Shown here piece by piece: positions 1 through 6,935 of a DNA stretch of 24,511 nucleotides (positions are counted from its first letter, which is position 1; each line of letters starts with the position of its first letter). The stretch lies in NCBI GenBank assembly GCA_002291945.1, contig DBAZ01000017.1, positions 1 through 24,511 on the forward strand. The letters run 5' to 3'. A model generated the notes under the pieces. The model ran no database searches, was not told the origin of the DNA, and saw only the letters and a program-made list of their open reading frames with translations. This DNA is from Tepidimonas sp. UBA997. Lineage in GTDB: Bacteria > Pseudomonadota > Gammaproteobacteria > Burkholderiales > Burkholderiaceae_C. Made by a program: the position numbers and the translations under genes.

Positions 1-67
1 CAGCATCCCAGACTTCCATGCCAGTGACGCGCCACTTGCCCACCACTGTCTTTTCGGATTTGTTCAT
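1..67 (-). CDS. Conserved hypothetical protein, N-terminal fragment cut by window edge
   Basis: A reading frame starts with ATG at 67-65 and stays open to the left edge, giving 22 residues that begin MNKSEKTVVGKWRVTGMEVW. The start overlaps the stop of the upstream 185-residue gene in an ATGA arrangement, which suggests translational coupling and is the main reason to believe it is real. The GKWR..xMEVWD opening reminds me of a family of small conserved hypothetical proteins that begin with a G-[KR]-W-R-[IV] strand; this is from memory and untested. No function can be assigned. It is the third gene of the short accessory cluster that also holds the RhuM remnant. Confidence 0.6.
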   Translation of the reverse strand, partial: MNKSEKTVVGKWRVTGMEVWDA

Positions 68-621
68 TCGTCAGCCGCCAAGCCGACCTCTGACCAGAAA
101 TGGTCGAAGTCATCGCCCACGCCCCAGCCGACGTTCTGCCCGAGTTGCCGAACCCGGTCGAGTCGGGCCAGAAATGCCGCTTGCTGCCCCTTGGGCAAAG
201 CCAGCACGTATTTCAGTGCCTGCTCGAACATCCGCACCAGTGCGTCGTAAAAGCCTTCGTCGTCCAAGCCGCAACCAGCCAGAAAATCGAACACTTCCTC
301 GCAGTAGAACACCGTCAGTTCGGCCAAGCCCTCGGGCTGGCCCAGCGCCTTTTTGTAATCGCTGATGGCTTTCTTGGCCTTGCTGACGGAGATCGGGCTG
401 CGGAAATCCGGCGGGTTGATCCAGCGAATAATCACATCCTTGTAGGGCTCCAGCGGATCATCGCCCAGCCCGAAGCGGGCATGCAGGAAGGCTTTGTTGT
501 CCTTGCTGGCGGCGTACAGGTCTTGCACCAGGCTCAGCAGCCCGGGGCGGTCGAAATCGGCCAGCTTGGTTTTGACGTCACTCCAACTGGGGTTGGTTTT
601 GGTGGTTTTCTTCGTGGCCAT
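64..621 (-). CDS. Conserved hypothetical protein of 185 residues (DUF6155-like)
   Basis: A soluble-looking protein with a lysine- and threonine-rich start, then a mostly helical body rich in charged and aromatic residues, and no signal peptide or membrane segment. The central part (roughly residues 75-140), with its SKAKKAISDYKKA segment followed by a helix containing FY.ALVRMFEQALKYV, resembles DUF6155 as I remember it; the assignment is tentative and the function of that family is unknown. The start at 621 lies five bases after the stop of the RhuM remnant, with a GAGGA-type ribosome site just upstream. The stop overlaps the start of the next gene. The three genes therefore look like one transcription unit. 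This gene itself shows no disruption. Confidence 0.7.
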   Translation of the reverse strand: MATKKTTKTNPSWSDVKTKLADFDRPGLLSLVQDLYAASKDNKAFLHARFGLGDDPLEPYKDVIIRWINPPDFRSPISVSKAKKAISDYKKALGQPEGLAELTVFYCEEVFDFLAGCGLDDEGFYDALVRMFEQALKYVLALPKGQQAAFLARLDRVRQLGQNVGWGVGDDFDHFWSEVGLAADE

Positions 622-626
622 GGGCG

Positions 627-1147
627 TCAGTCCTCGTCCGTGCCGGGCGTACTGCCAGGCTCAATCTGTTTCAACAGCCGGTCAAAATCGCTTTCAAACA
701 GGCGGTCCTGCACGATGCGGTATTTCTCGAATTCGCTTTCGGCATGGGCCTTGGCGATTTCTGCCGACACCTTGCCCGCGTCTTGCAGCACATCGCGCTC
801 AGTGGCTTCGATGAAGCGGTTCAGGCGGGTTTCCCAATCCTGCATCGTGATCGGGATCTTGCGCTGCGCCATGTCCTCGGCCACATCCAGATAGGCGTTG
901 ACCAGGCGGGAGAGTTGCGCCATTTCGGGCTCGGTCAAGTAATTCTTGGCACCACGACATCGAACTTCTGGATCTTGCCACCCGGCGCATCCTTCCAAGT
1001 GGTCAAGCCCATGTGGGGCTGGTCGGCATCGGCACGGTGACAGACCACCTCGGCTGCCGTCTGTCCGTGGATGGCCCCGTGCAGCTTGTTCTGCACGGTG
1101 GCGAAGAAGCGCTTGGTGGCCTGTGCCGTCACGTCGTAGTCAATGGC
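627..1147 (-). pseudogene. RhuM-family protein, N-terminally truncated and frameshifted
   Basis: Two adjacent minus-strand frames together give the C-terminal half of a RhuM-type protein (Virulence_RhuM family, function not firmly known). The first part (about 1147-955) contains AIDYDVTAQATKRFFATVQN and MGLTTWKDAPGGKIQKFDVV. The second part (about 955-627) continues in another frame with AKNYLTEPEMAQLSRLVNAY, a DVAEDMAQRK helix and DAGKVS. The joint falls in a GTGGTGCCAAG stretch where one more G would restore the frame, so a single-base deletion is the simplest explanation. No family-like sequence precedes residue A of AIDYD, and the reading frame then runs into unrelated sequence, so the N-terminal half is also missing. 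RhuM genes are frequent in accessory islands, often near restriction-modification genes. Two independent lesions make a true pseudogene more likely than a sequencing error. Confidence 0.82.
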
Positions 1148-1208
1148 TGTGCCCGCAGCGGGCGAATACCCAACCCATCCGGCAAGCATGGGCGAATCCG
1201 AAAATCGT

Positions 1209-1232
1209 CTTACATCCGCCCTTACATCGGCG
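1209..1232. repeat. Imperfect 12-bp tandem direct repeat near the tRNA junction
   Basis: CTTACATCCGCC at 1209-1220 is followed directly by CTTACATCGGCG at 1221-1232; the first eight bases are identical. It lies in the 136-bp non-coding joint between the RhuM remnant and the tRNA gene. Short direct repeats beside a tRNA 3' end can be arm sites for a tyrosine recombinase, but no integrase gene is visible here, so that reading is only a suggestion. Confidence 0.4.
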
Positions 1233-1244
1233 GGCGCAAACAAG

Positions 1245-1275
1245 AAGCACCTAGGCATTTCTGCGCTAAGTGCTT
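1245..1275 (-). terminator. Probable terminator hairpin downstream of tRNA-Met
   Basis: AAGCAC at 1245-1250 pairs with GTGCTT at 1270-1275, and the stem extends inward with a bulge through TAG. On the minus strand the hairpin begins eight bases after the tRNA CCA end and is followed by the T-rich CTTGTTTG. Position and shape fit a tRNA terminator. The T run is interrupted, so confidence is moderate. Confidence 0.5.
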
Positions 1276-1283
1276 GATTTGTT

Positions 1284-1360
<77 letters not shown>

Positions 1361-1383
1361 GACCAGCCCCGCATTGTAGCCAT

Positions 1384-2403
1384 TCACTTGTGGTGGCTGA
1401 GCGCGTTGCTCACCAATTTGGACGTGATATCGACAATCTGGATCATGCGGTCGTAGGGCATGCGCTGGGGGCCGATCACACCCAAGGTGCCGACGACCTG
1501 TCCATCGACTTCGTAGGTGGTGCTCACCACCGACAAGTCCTGGTAGGGCAGAAACTGGCTTTCGCCGCCGATGAAGATGCGTACCCCTTCGGCCTGGTTC
1601 GAGACTTCCAGGAGCCGCATGAGCTGGGTTTTTTGCTCGAACAGGTCAAACATCTTGCGCAGATGCTCCATGTCACGCGAGAACTCGCTGACCGACAGCA
1701 GGTTGCGCTCGCCGGCCACCACCACTTCGTCTTGCTGTTCGATGGCTTGCGAGCCGGCCTCGACGGCCTTGACCATGAGCGAGGCAATTTCGCTGCGCAG
1801 GCGGTCCACTTCGGTGTGCAAGCGCTCGCGCACCTGGTCGATGGTCAGCCCGGCATAGTGCGTGTTGAGGAAATTCGCCGCTTCCTGCAACTGGCTCTGG
1901 GCGTAATCGGTCTGGGTGTGGATGACGCGGTTTTGCACGTCGCCATCCGGTGACACCAGAATCACCAGCACGCGCCGCTCCGACAGGCTGAGGAATTCGA
2001 TGTGCCGAAAAACGCTGGGGCGCTTGGGTGCCATCACCACGCCGACGAACTGCGACAGGCTGGAGAGCATCTGCGCCGCCTGGTTGAGCACCTGCCGCGG
2101 CTGCTCGGCTTGCAGGGCCGCGCCGGACAATCGGTCGGCGGGCCGCAGGTCTTCGCGTCTGACGGTCAGCATGGTGTCCACGAACAGGCGGTAGCCGCGT
2201 GCCGTGGGCACCCGCCCCGCCGAGGTGTGGGGGCTGACGATCAGGCCCAGCTCTTCCAGATCGCTCATCACGTTGCGGATGGTGGCGGGCGAGAGCTCCA
2301 GCCCAGCCGACTTGGACAAGGTACGGGAGCCGACGGGCTGGCCGTCCGCAATGTAGCGCTCGACCAAGGTCTTGAGCAGCAGTTTGGAGCGATCATCGAG
2401 CAT
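1384..2403 (-). CDS. hrcA: Heat-inducible transcription repressor HrcA
   Basis: HrcA represses groE/dnaK-type chaperone genes by binding CIRCE operators, with GroEL modulating its activity. The 339-residue length is typical. Residues about 1-75 form the winged helix-turn-helix, with conserved QPVGSRTLSK, LSPATIRNVMSDLEELG and SAGRVPTARGYR. The rest is the dimerisation/GAF-like region, ending in a conserved IGPQRMPYDRMIQIVDITSK segment. The ATG at 2403 is preceded by only 36 bp before the divergent nadK start, so both promoters must share or overlap that spacer and neighbouring coding sequence. No CIRCE sequence is present in the spacer, so autoregulation through CIRCE is not supported here. 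The tRNA-Met gene follows on the same strand. Confidence 0.97.
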   Translation of the reverse strand: MLDDRSKLLLKTLVERYIADGQPVGSRTLSKSAGLELSPATIRNVMSDLEELGLIVSPHTSAGRVPTARGYRLFVDTMLTVRREDLRPADRLSGAALQAEQPRQVLNQAAQMLSSLSQFVGVVMAPKRPSVFRHIEFLSLSERRVLVILVSPDGDVQNRVIHTQTDYAQSQLQEAANFLNTHYAGLTIDQVRERLHTEVDRLRSEIASLMVKAVEAGSQAIEQQDEVVVAGERNLLSVSEFSRDMEHLRKMFDLFEQKTQLMRLLEVSNQAEGVRIFIGGESQFLPYQDLSVVSTTYEVDGQVVGTLGVIGPQRMPYDRMIQIVDITSKLVSNALSHHK

Positions 2404-2425
2404 GGTCAGATTTTAAGAACCTTGT

Positions 2426-2439
2426 GCTCTAATTTGAGC
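2426..2439. promoter_or_regulatory. Short inverted repeat in the hrcA-nadK divergent spacer
   Basis: GCTC at 2426-2429 and GAGC at 2436-2439 flank an AT-only hexamer, forming a 14-bp dyad directly against the nadK ATG. On the minus strand a TTAAAAT stretch lies just upstream of the hrcA start and could be a -10 element. The dyad does not match CIRCE (TTAGCACTC-N9-GAGTGCTAA). It may be an operator for either gene, but this rests on symmetry and position only. Confidence 0.3.
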
Positions 2440-3360
2440 ATGAATTCGCCCCCAGCACCGTCCGCTGCCCCCGCCCTCACCACGCCGACTCGCTTTCGCC
2501 ATGTGGCGGTGGCAGGCAAGTACCAGGCCCAAGGCTCGCGCGACGCGATTGACCACATCATCCACTTTCTGCACGACCACGGCTGCGACGTGACGCTGGA
2601 GCGTGAAACCGCGCTCAACACGGGGCTGACCCAGCATCCGGTGCTCGATGTCTGCGAACTGGGGGCCTGCTGCGACCTGGCCTTGGTGATGGGTGGCGAC
2701 GGCACCCTGCTGGGCATCGGACGGCAACTGGCCCGGCACGATGTGCCGGTGGTGGGCATCAACCAAGGCCGCCTGGGGTTCATCACCGACATTCCCTACC
2801 GGGGCTACGAAAGCCCGCTGCAGGCCATCTTGAATGGCCACTACGAGGAAGACCGCCGCTCGCTGATGCAGGCCGGTGTGTGGCGCGACGGCCGTTGCGT
2901 CTTCCAGGCCATCGCCATGAACGATGTGGTGGTCAACCGCGGTAGCGCATCGAGCATGGTGGAACTGCGCGTCGAGGTCGATGGCCACTTTGTGGCCAAT
3001 CAGCGCGCCGACGGCCTGATCATTGCGTCGCCAACGGGCTCGACGGCCTACGCGCTGTCGGCTGGTGGCCCCTTGCTCCACCCGGCCATCGCGGGGTGGG
3101 TGATGGCCCCGATTGCCCCCCACACCTTGTCGAACCGGCCGATCGTGCTGCCTTCGGATGGTGAAATCGCGATTGAAGTGGTGGCCGGCCGTGACGCCAG
3201 TACCCATTTCGACATGCAGAGCTTCACCAGCCTGCTGCATGGCGACCGCATCACCGTTCGCCGCTCGGCGCATCAGTTGCGTTTGCTGCATCCGGTGGGC
3301 TGGAGTTATTTCGACACGCTGCGGCGCAAGCTGCACTGGAATGAAGGAGTGGTGAGTTGA
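2440..3360 (+). CDS. nadK: NAD kinase
   Basis: NadK phosphorylates NAD+ with ATP to make NADP+ in the cytoplasm. The 306-residue product shows the family signatures: GGDGTLLG starting at residue 85 (Asp87 is the catalytic aspartate of the GGDGT motif), the NQGRLGFITD segment about 25 residues on, and the PTGSTAYALSAGGPLLHP motif in the C-terminal beta domain. The reading frame is open further upstream into hrcA, but the conserved part (RFRHVAVAGKYQ) begins about 18 residues after the ATG at 2440, so that start is chosen. There is no strong Shine-Dalgarno sequence before it, only GAG in the dyad. The gene overlaps the start of recN. Confidence 0.97.
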   Translation: MNSPPAPSAAPALTTPTRFRHVAVAGKYQAQGSRDAIDHIIHFLHDHGCDVTLERETALNTGLTQHPVLDVCELGACCDLALVMGGDGTLLGIGRQLARHDVPVVGINQGRLGFITDIPYRGYESPLQAILNGHYEEDRRSLMQAGVWRDGRCVFQAIAMNDVVVNRGSASSMVELRVEVDGHFVANQRADGLIIASPTGSTAYALSAGGPLLHPAIAGWVMAPIAPHTLSNRPIVLPSDGEIAIEVVAGRDASTHFDMQSFTSLLHGDRITVRRSAHQLRLLHPVGWSYFDTLRRKLHWNEGVVS

Positions 3361-5030
3361 GCTGGCAACGCATGGCGCTGCGCGACTTTGTGATCGTGCC
3401 GTCGCTCGACTTGGACTTGCCTGCGGGCTTTACCGTGCTGACGGGTGCGACCGGGGCCGGCAAATCGATCCTGATCGATGCGCTGCAACTGGTGCTGGGT
3501 GCGCGCGCCGACGCCTCGGTGGTTCGCGAGGGGGCTTCACGCTGTGAAATCGTGGCCGAATTCGCGGCCAGCGAGCCGGTGCGGCAGTGGCTGGTGGCCA
3601 ACGGCTTCGACAGCCCTAACAGCCCCGACAGCACCGACAGCGAGCCGCTGCAACTCAAGCGCCAGATCGACACCCAAGGCCGCAGCCGCGCCTGGATCAA
3701 CGGCAGCGCCGCCACGGCGAGCCAGTTGAAGGCACTGGCCGACGAGTTGGTGGACATCCACGGTCAGCACGCCTGGCAAAGCCTGACGCGCCCCGAAGCG
3801 GTGCGCCAGTTGCTCGACGCCTACGCCCGCATCGATACGCAAGCGGTGCGCACGCGCTGGGCGGCCTGGCGCGACGCCGTGCGCCTGCTCGATACCGCCC
3901 GCCAGCAGCAGGCCCACTGGCAACAGGAGCGGGATCGCCTGCAATGGCAGATCGGCGAACTCGACAAACTAAACCCGCACGCCGGTGAATGGGAGGAACT
4001 GAACCTCCAGCAAGGCCGCCTGGCGCATGCCCAAGGCCTGATCGAGGCGGCCCAGACCGCCCTGCTGGCCCTGGATGAGGACGAGGACAGCGCTTGCCAG
4101 CGCTTGCATCGGGCCCGACAGGTCCTGCAGGCCCAGCAACACATCGAACCCCGCTACGCTGCGCTGGCCGAGACGCTGCACGGTGCCCTGGCGCAAATCG
4201 AAGACGCCTGCCACGACCTGCAACACCACGCCAGCCAGACCGAGCTTGACCCCACCGCACTAGAGGCGCTGGATCAGCGTCTGGCCAATTGGCTGGCCTT
4301 AGCCCGGCGCTACCGCTGCCCGCCGGAGGCTCTGCCCGAGCGCTGGGCGCAGTGGAAACAAGAGCTGGCGGCACTGGAAAAGTCGGCCGATCTGGATGCC
4401 TTGGACAAGCAGGCTCAACGAGCTCAACAGCAATTGATGGAGCTGGCCCGGCAACTGAGCCAGCAACGCCAGTGCGCTGCCGATGGCTTGTCGGCGGCCA
4501 TCACCGACGCCATGCAGGGGCTGGGCATGACCGGCGGGCGCTTCGAGGTTCGCCTCCAGACCCTGGACGTTCCCCAGGCCCACGGCCTCGACCAGATCGA
4601 ATTCCTGGTGGCGGCTCATCCGGGGGCCACGCCACGCCCGGTGGGCAAGGTGGCCTCGGGGGGGGAACTGTCGCGCATTGCGCTGGCGATTTCGGTCACC
4701 ACGAGTCAATTGGGTCGGGCACCAACCCTGATTTTCGACGAAGTCGATAGCGGCATAGGCGGTGCCGTGGCACACACGGTGGGCCAGTTGATGCGTCGCT
4801 TGGGGCAGGATCGTCAGGTGCTCGCCGTGACGCACCTGCCGCAGGTGGCGGCCTGTGCGCACCACCACCTGCGGGTGGAAAAAACCCAGACCGCCGACCA
4901 GACCACCAGCCATGTCCACGCGCTCGATGGCGACCACCGCGTCCAGGAACTGGCCCGTATGCTGGGCGGCGAGCGCCTGACCGACACCACACTGGCCCAT
5001 GCCCGGGAGTTGATATGCAGCTCGTCCTGA
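3357..5030 (+). CDS. recN: DNA repair protein RecN
   Basis: RecN is an SMC-like ATPase that acts in recombinational repair of double-strand breaks. The protein has 557 residues. Walker A is GATGAGKS at residues 30-37 (the usual form is GETGAGKS). The coiled-coil region, rich in Gln, Arg and Ala, spans about 150-400. The ABC signature ASGGELSRIALAI lies near residue 432, Walker B LIFDEVDSGIGG near 457 and VTHLPQVAACAHHH near 490. I chose the TTG at 3357 because GAAGGAG (3343-3349) lies seven bases upstream and because family members have about six residues before the conserved LRDFVIV; the internal ATG at 3372 would remove these. The start overlaps the nadK stop and the 3' end overlaps rapZ. 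An in-frame 9-bp tandem repeat lies at residues 85-96. Confidence 0.96.
   Translation: MSWQRMALRDFVIVPSLDLDLPAGFTVLTGATGAGKSILIDALQLVLGARADASVVREGASRCEIVAEFAASEPVRQWLVANGFDSPNSPDSTDSEPLQLKRQIDTQGRSRAWINGSAATASQLKALADELVDIHGQHAWQSLTRPEAVRQLLDAYARIDTQAVRTRWAAWRDAVRLLDTARQQQAHWQQERDRLQWQIGELDKLNPHAGEWEELNLQQGRLAHAQGLIEAAQTALLALDEDEDSACQRLHRARQVLQAQQHIEPRYAALAETLHGALAQIEDACHDLQHHASQTELDPTALEALDQRLANWLALARRYRCPPEALPERWAQWKQELAALEKSADLDALDKQAQRAQQQLMELARQLSQQRQCAADGLSAAITDAMQGLGMTGGRFEVRLQTLDVPQAHGLDQIEFLVAAHPGATPRPVGKVASGGELSRIALAISVTTSQLGRAPTLIFDEVDSGIGGAVAHTVGQLMRRLGQDRQVLAVTHLPQVAACAHHHLRVEKTQTADQTTSHVHALDGDHRVQELARMLGGERLTDTTLAHARELICSSS
3609..3644 (+). repeat. Four in-frame 9-bp repeats inside recN
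   Basis: Four consecutive 9-base units (GACAGCCCT, AACAGCCCC, GACAGCACC, GACAGCGAG) encode the D/N-S-x low-complexity stretch DSPNSPDSTDSE. It falls between the N-terminal ATPase lobe and the region leading to the coiled coil. Because the period is a multiple of three, copy-number changes would not shift the frame. Confidence 0.75.
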
Positions 5031-5881
5031 TCACTGGCATGTCTGGCTCGGGCAAGTCGGTGGCGCTGCATGCGCTGGAGGACGCCGGCTTTTACTGTGT
5101 GGACAATCTGCCCCCGGAACTGCTCCAACCCCTGATCGAAGTGGAGCGGGTACACCAAGCAGAACGGGTGGCCGTGGCGATGGACGTGCGCAGCGCCCAG
5201 TCGCTGCCCGGTTTGCCACAACGGCTGCGAGCGATACGCCAGCAGGGGCAGCCGCTGACCGTGCTGTTTCTGGACACCACCACCGAAACCCTGGTGCGGC
5301 GCTTCTCGGAAACGCGCCGCCTGCACCCCCTGTCGCTCCAGGGATCGCAAGACCAGCACCGTGCGCTGATCGACGCCATCGAACGGGAGCGCGAGTTGCT
5401 CAGCGAGTTGCGCGACCAGGCCCTGGTGCTCGATACCAGCTCACTGCGTGCGTCGCACCTGCGCAGCGAGGTCAAGGCCCTGCTGCAACACGCCCCTGCA
5501 CCCCTGACGCTGGTGTTCGAGTCGTTTGCCTTCAAGCGCGGGGTGCCGATGGACGCCGACTTTGTGTTCGACGTGCGCATGCTGCCCAACCCCCATTACG
5601 AACCCGAACTGCGCACCCTCACCGGCCAAGACGCCCCGGTGGCCAACTACCTGCTGGCCGAACCCGAAGTGGCCGACATGCAGCATCACATCACCCGCTT
5701 CCTGAACCGCTGGCTGCCCCGCATGGTGGCCGATCACCGCAGCTATGTCACCGTGGCCATTGGTTGCACGGGCGGCCAGCATCGGTCAGTATTCTTGGTG
5801 GAACGACTGGCTCGCCAGTTCCATGACCAGGCAACGGTGCAGATTCGGCACCGCGAGCTGGACGCACTCAAGCACCACTGA
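5015..5881 (+). CDS. rapZ: RNase adapter / nucleotide-binding protein RapZ
   Basis: RapZ-family (YvcJ) proteins bind nucleotides; in E. coli RapZ delivers the sRNA GlmZ to RNase E and so controls glucosamine-6-phosphate synthase. The 288-residue length matches. Walker A is GMSGSGKS at residues 8-15, followed by DAGFYCVDNLPPELL. The C-terminal domain has FAFKRGVPMDADFVFDVR, LPNPHYEPELR and the CTGGQHRSVFLVERLA signature. It overlaps the recN end by 16 bp, so it is probably the last gene of the nadK-recN-rapZ unit. Its common PTS-Ntr neighbours ptsN and hprK are not adjacent here. Whether it has the E. coli RNA role in this organism is unknown. Its 3' end overlaps the mutY end by 14 bp. Confidence 0.95.
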   Translation: MQLVLITGMSGSGKSVALHALEDAGFYCVDNLPPELLQPLIEVERVHQAERVAVAMDVRSAQSLPGLPQRLRAIRQQGQPLTVLFLDTTTETLVRRFSETRRLHPLSLQGSQDQHRALIDAIERERELLSELRDQALVLDTSSLRASHLRSEVKALLQHAPAPLTLVFESFAFKRGVPMDADFVFDVRMLPNPHYEPELRTLTGQDAPVANYLLAEPEVADMQHHITRFLNRWLPRMVADHRSYVTVAIGCTGGQHRSVFLVERLARQFHDQATVQIRHRELDALKHH

Positions 5882-6935
5882 GGCCCGATGCCTTGGGAGG
5901 ATGTCCGCTGCGCTGGCGGATCCAGCGACGCAACGGCGCCGGCAAACCCAGGCCGATATCGCCTGCGGGGTCGATCCAGCAGCCGCCTGAGCGCTCGTGC
6001 TGCATGGCCACGCTCCATTCCACCAGATGCAGTTGCAGCCCCCGATGCGTCAGGTCGTGTGCGATGGGTTCATGCCAGATCGGCGCTTGGGCAAGCGCAC
6101 CTTCAGGGCCCATACCCGCTTGGTCGGCGTCAGGCAGTACAGGAAAGGCGTGCAAACCGGCCCAAATGCCCGTCGATGGTCGAGGCTCCAGCCATAACCG
6201 ACCGTCGGGACGTCGGAGCACCAGAAGCCACCAGGCTTCAGTGCGTCGCTTCAGTACGCGTCGCTTGACGGGAAAATCCGCCAGTCGCCCCTGATTGAAT
6301 GCCTGACATGGGTGTTGCACTGGGCACGCCACACAGTGAGGCTTCGTTCGTCGGCACACCGTGGCACCCAGATCCATCAGACCCTGGGTGTAGGCCACCA
6401 TCTGAGGATGGGAGGCATCCTTGGGGATCAGGGCCTGCGCGTGCGCCCACAAAGTCTTCGCCGCTGGTGCCTGAGCCAGATCCCGATCAAACGCCAGCCA
6501 GCGTGACAACACACGCTGGACATTCCCGTCCATGATGGAGATGCGTTCGCCAAAGCAAAAAGCCGCGATGGCGGCCGCAGTGGATGGGCCAATACCCGGC
6601 AGTTGCTGCAACTCCTCAGAGGTGCGCGGGAATTGCCCATGCCTTTGCGCCACCAGCACCTGTGCGCAGCGATGCAGATGGCGAGCCCGGCGGTAATACC
6701 CGAGCCCGCTCCATAGAGCCATGACAACCTGCTCGGGGGCAGCCGCCAGGGCCTCAAGCGTCGGAAACCGATCCAGAAATCGCTCGTAATAGGCCCGTAC
6801 CGCCGAGACCTGGGTCTGCTGGAGCATGATTTCCGAGAGCCAGACCCGATACGGATCGTGGCTGCCCTGCCAAGGCAGACCGTGGCGGCCGGACTGGATT
6901 TGCCAGCCCACCACAGACCGAAAAAAGTCGCTCAT
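5868..6935 (-). CDS. mutY: A/G-specific adenine glycosylase MutY
   Basis: MutY removes adenine mispaired with 8-oxoguanine. The 355-residue protein has catalytic Glu35 in SEIMLQQTQV, the helix-hairpin-helix LPGIGPSTAAAI at 112-123, and Asp136 in MDGNVQRVLSRW. The [4Fe-4S] ligands are Cys194, Cys201, Cys204 and Cys210 (C-X6-C-X2-C-X5-C). A C-terminal NUDIX-like 8-oxoG recognition domain starts near residue 235 (WWLLVLRRPDGRLWLEPRP) and ends with a DLTHRGLQLHL strand. The ATG at 6935 overlaps the TGA of the upstream dynamin-like gene (ATGA), so the two are probably translationally coupled. mutM lies upstream in the same direction, placing both 8-oxoG glycosylases in one apparent unit. Confidence 0.97.
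   Translation of the reverse strand: MSDFFRSVVGWQIQSGRHGLPWQGSHDPYRVWLSEIMLQQTQVSAVRAYYERFLDRFPTLEALAAAPEQVVMALWSGLGYYRRARHLHRCAQVLVAQRHGQFPRTSEELQQLPGIGPSTAAAIAAFCFGERISIMDGNVQRVLSRWLAFDRDLAQAPAAKTLWAHAQALIPKDASHPQMVAYTQGLMDLGATVCRRTKPHCVACPVQHPCQAFNQGRLADFPVKRRVLKRRTEAWWLLVLRRPDGRLWLEPRPSTGIWAGLHAFPVLPDADQAGMGPEGALAQAPIWHEPIAHDLTHRGLQLHLVEWSVAMQHERSGGCWIDPAGDIGLGLPAPLRRWIRQRSGHPPKASGLSGA

Noticed and set aside
951..960. Programmed frameshift in RhuM
   Set aside because: No slippery heptamer or stimulatory structure is evident, and the gene also lacks its N-terminal half, so decay is simpler.
2002..2439. N-terminal extension of nadK by 146 residues
   Set aside because: The extension is antisense to the well-conserved hrcA N-terminal domain. 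NAD kinase similarity begins only after 2440.
2404..2439. CIRCE operator before hrcA
   Set aside because: The dyad is GCTC-N6-GAGC and lacks the TTAGCACTC-N9-GAGTGCTAA pattern.
4289..4750. Glycine- and arginine-rich alternative frame inside recN
   Set aside because: It is a typical GC-rich shadow of the recN coding frame. It has no motif, and recN is intact over it.
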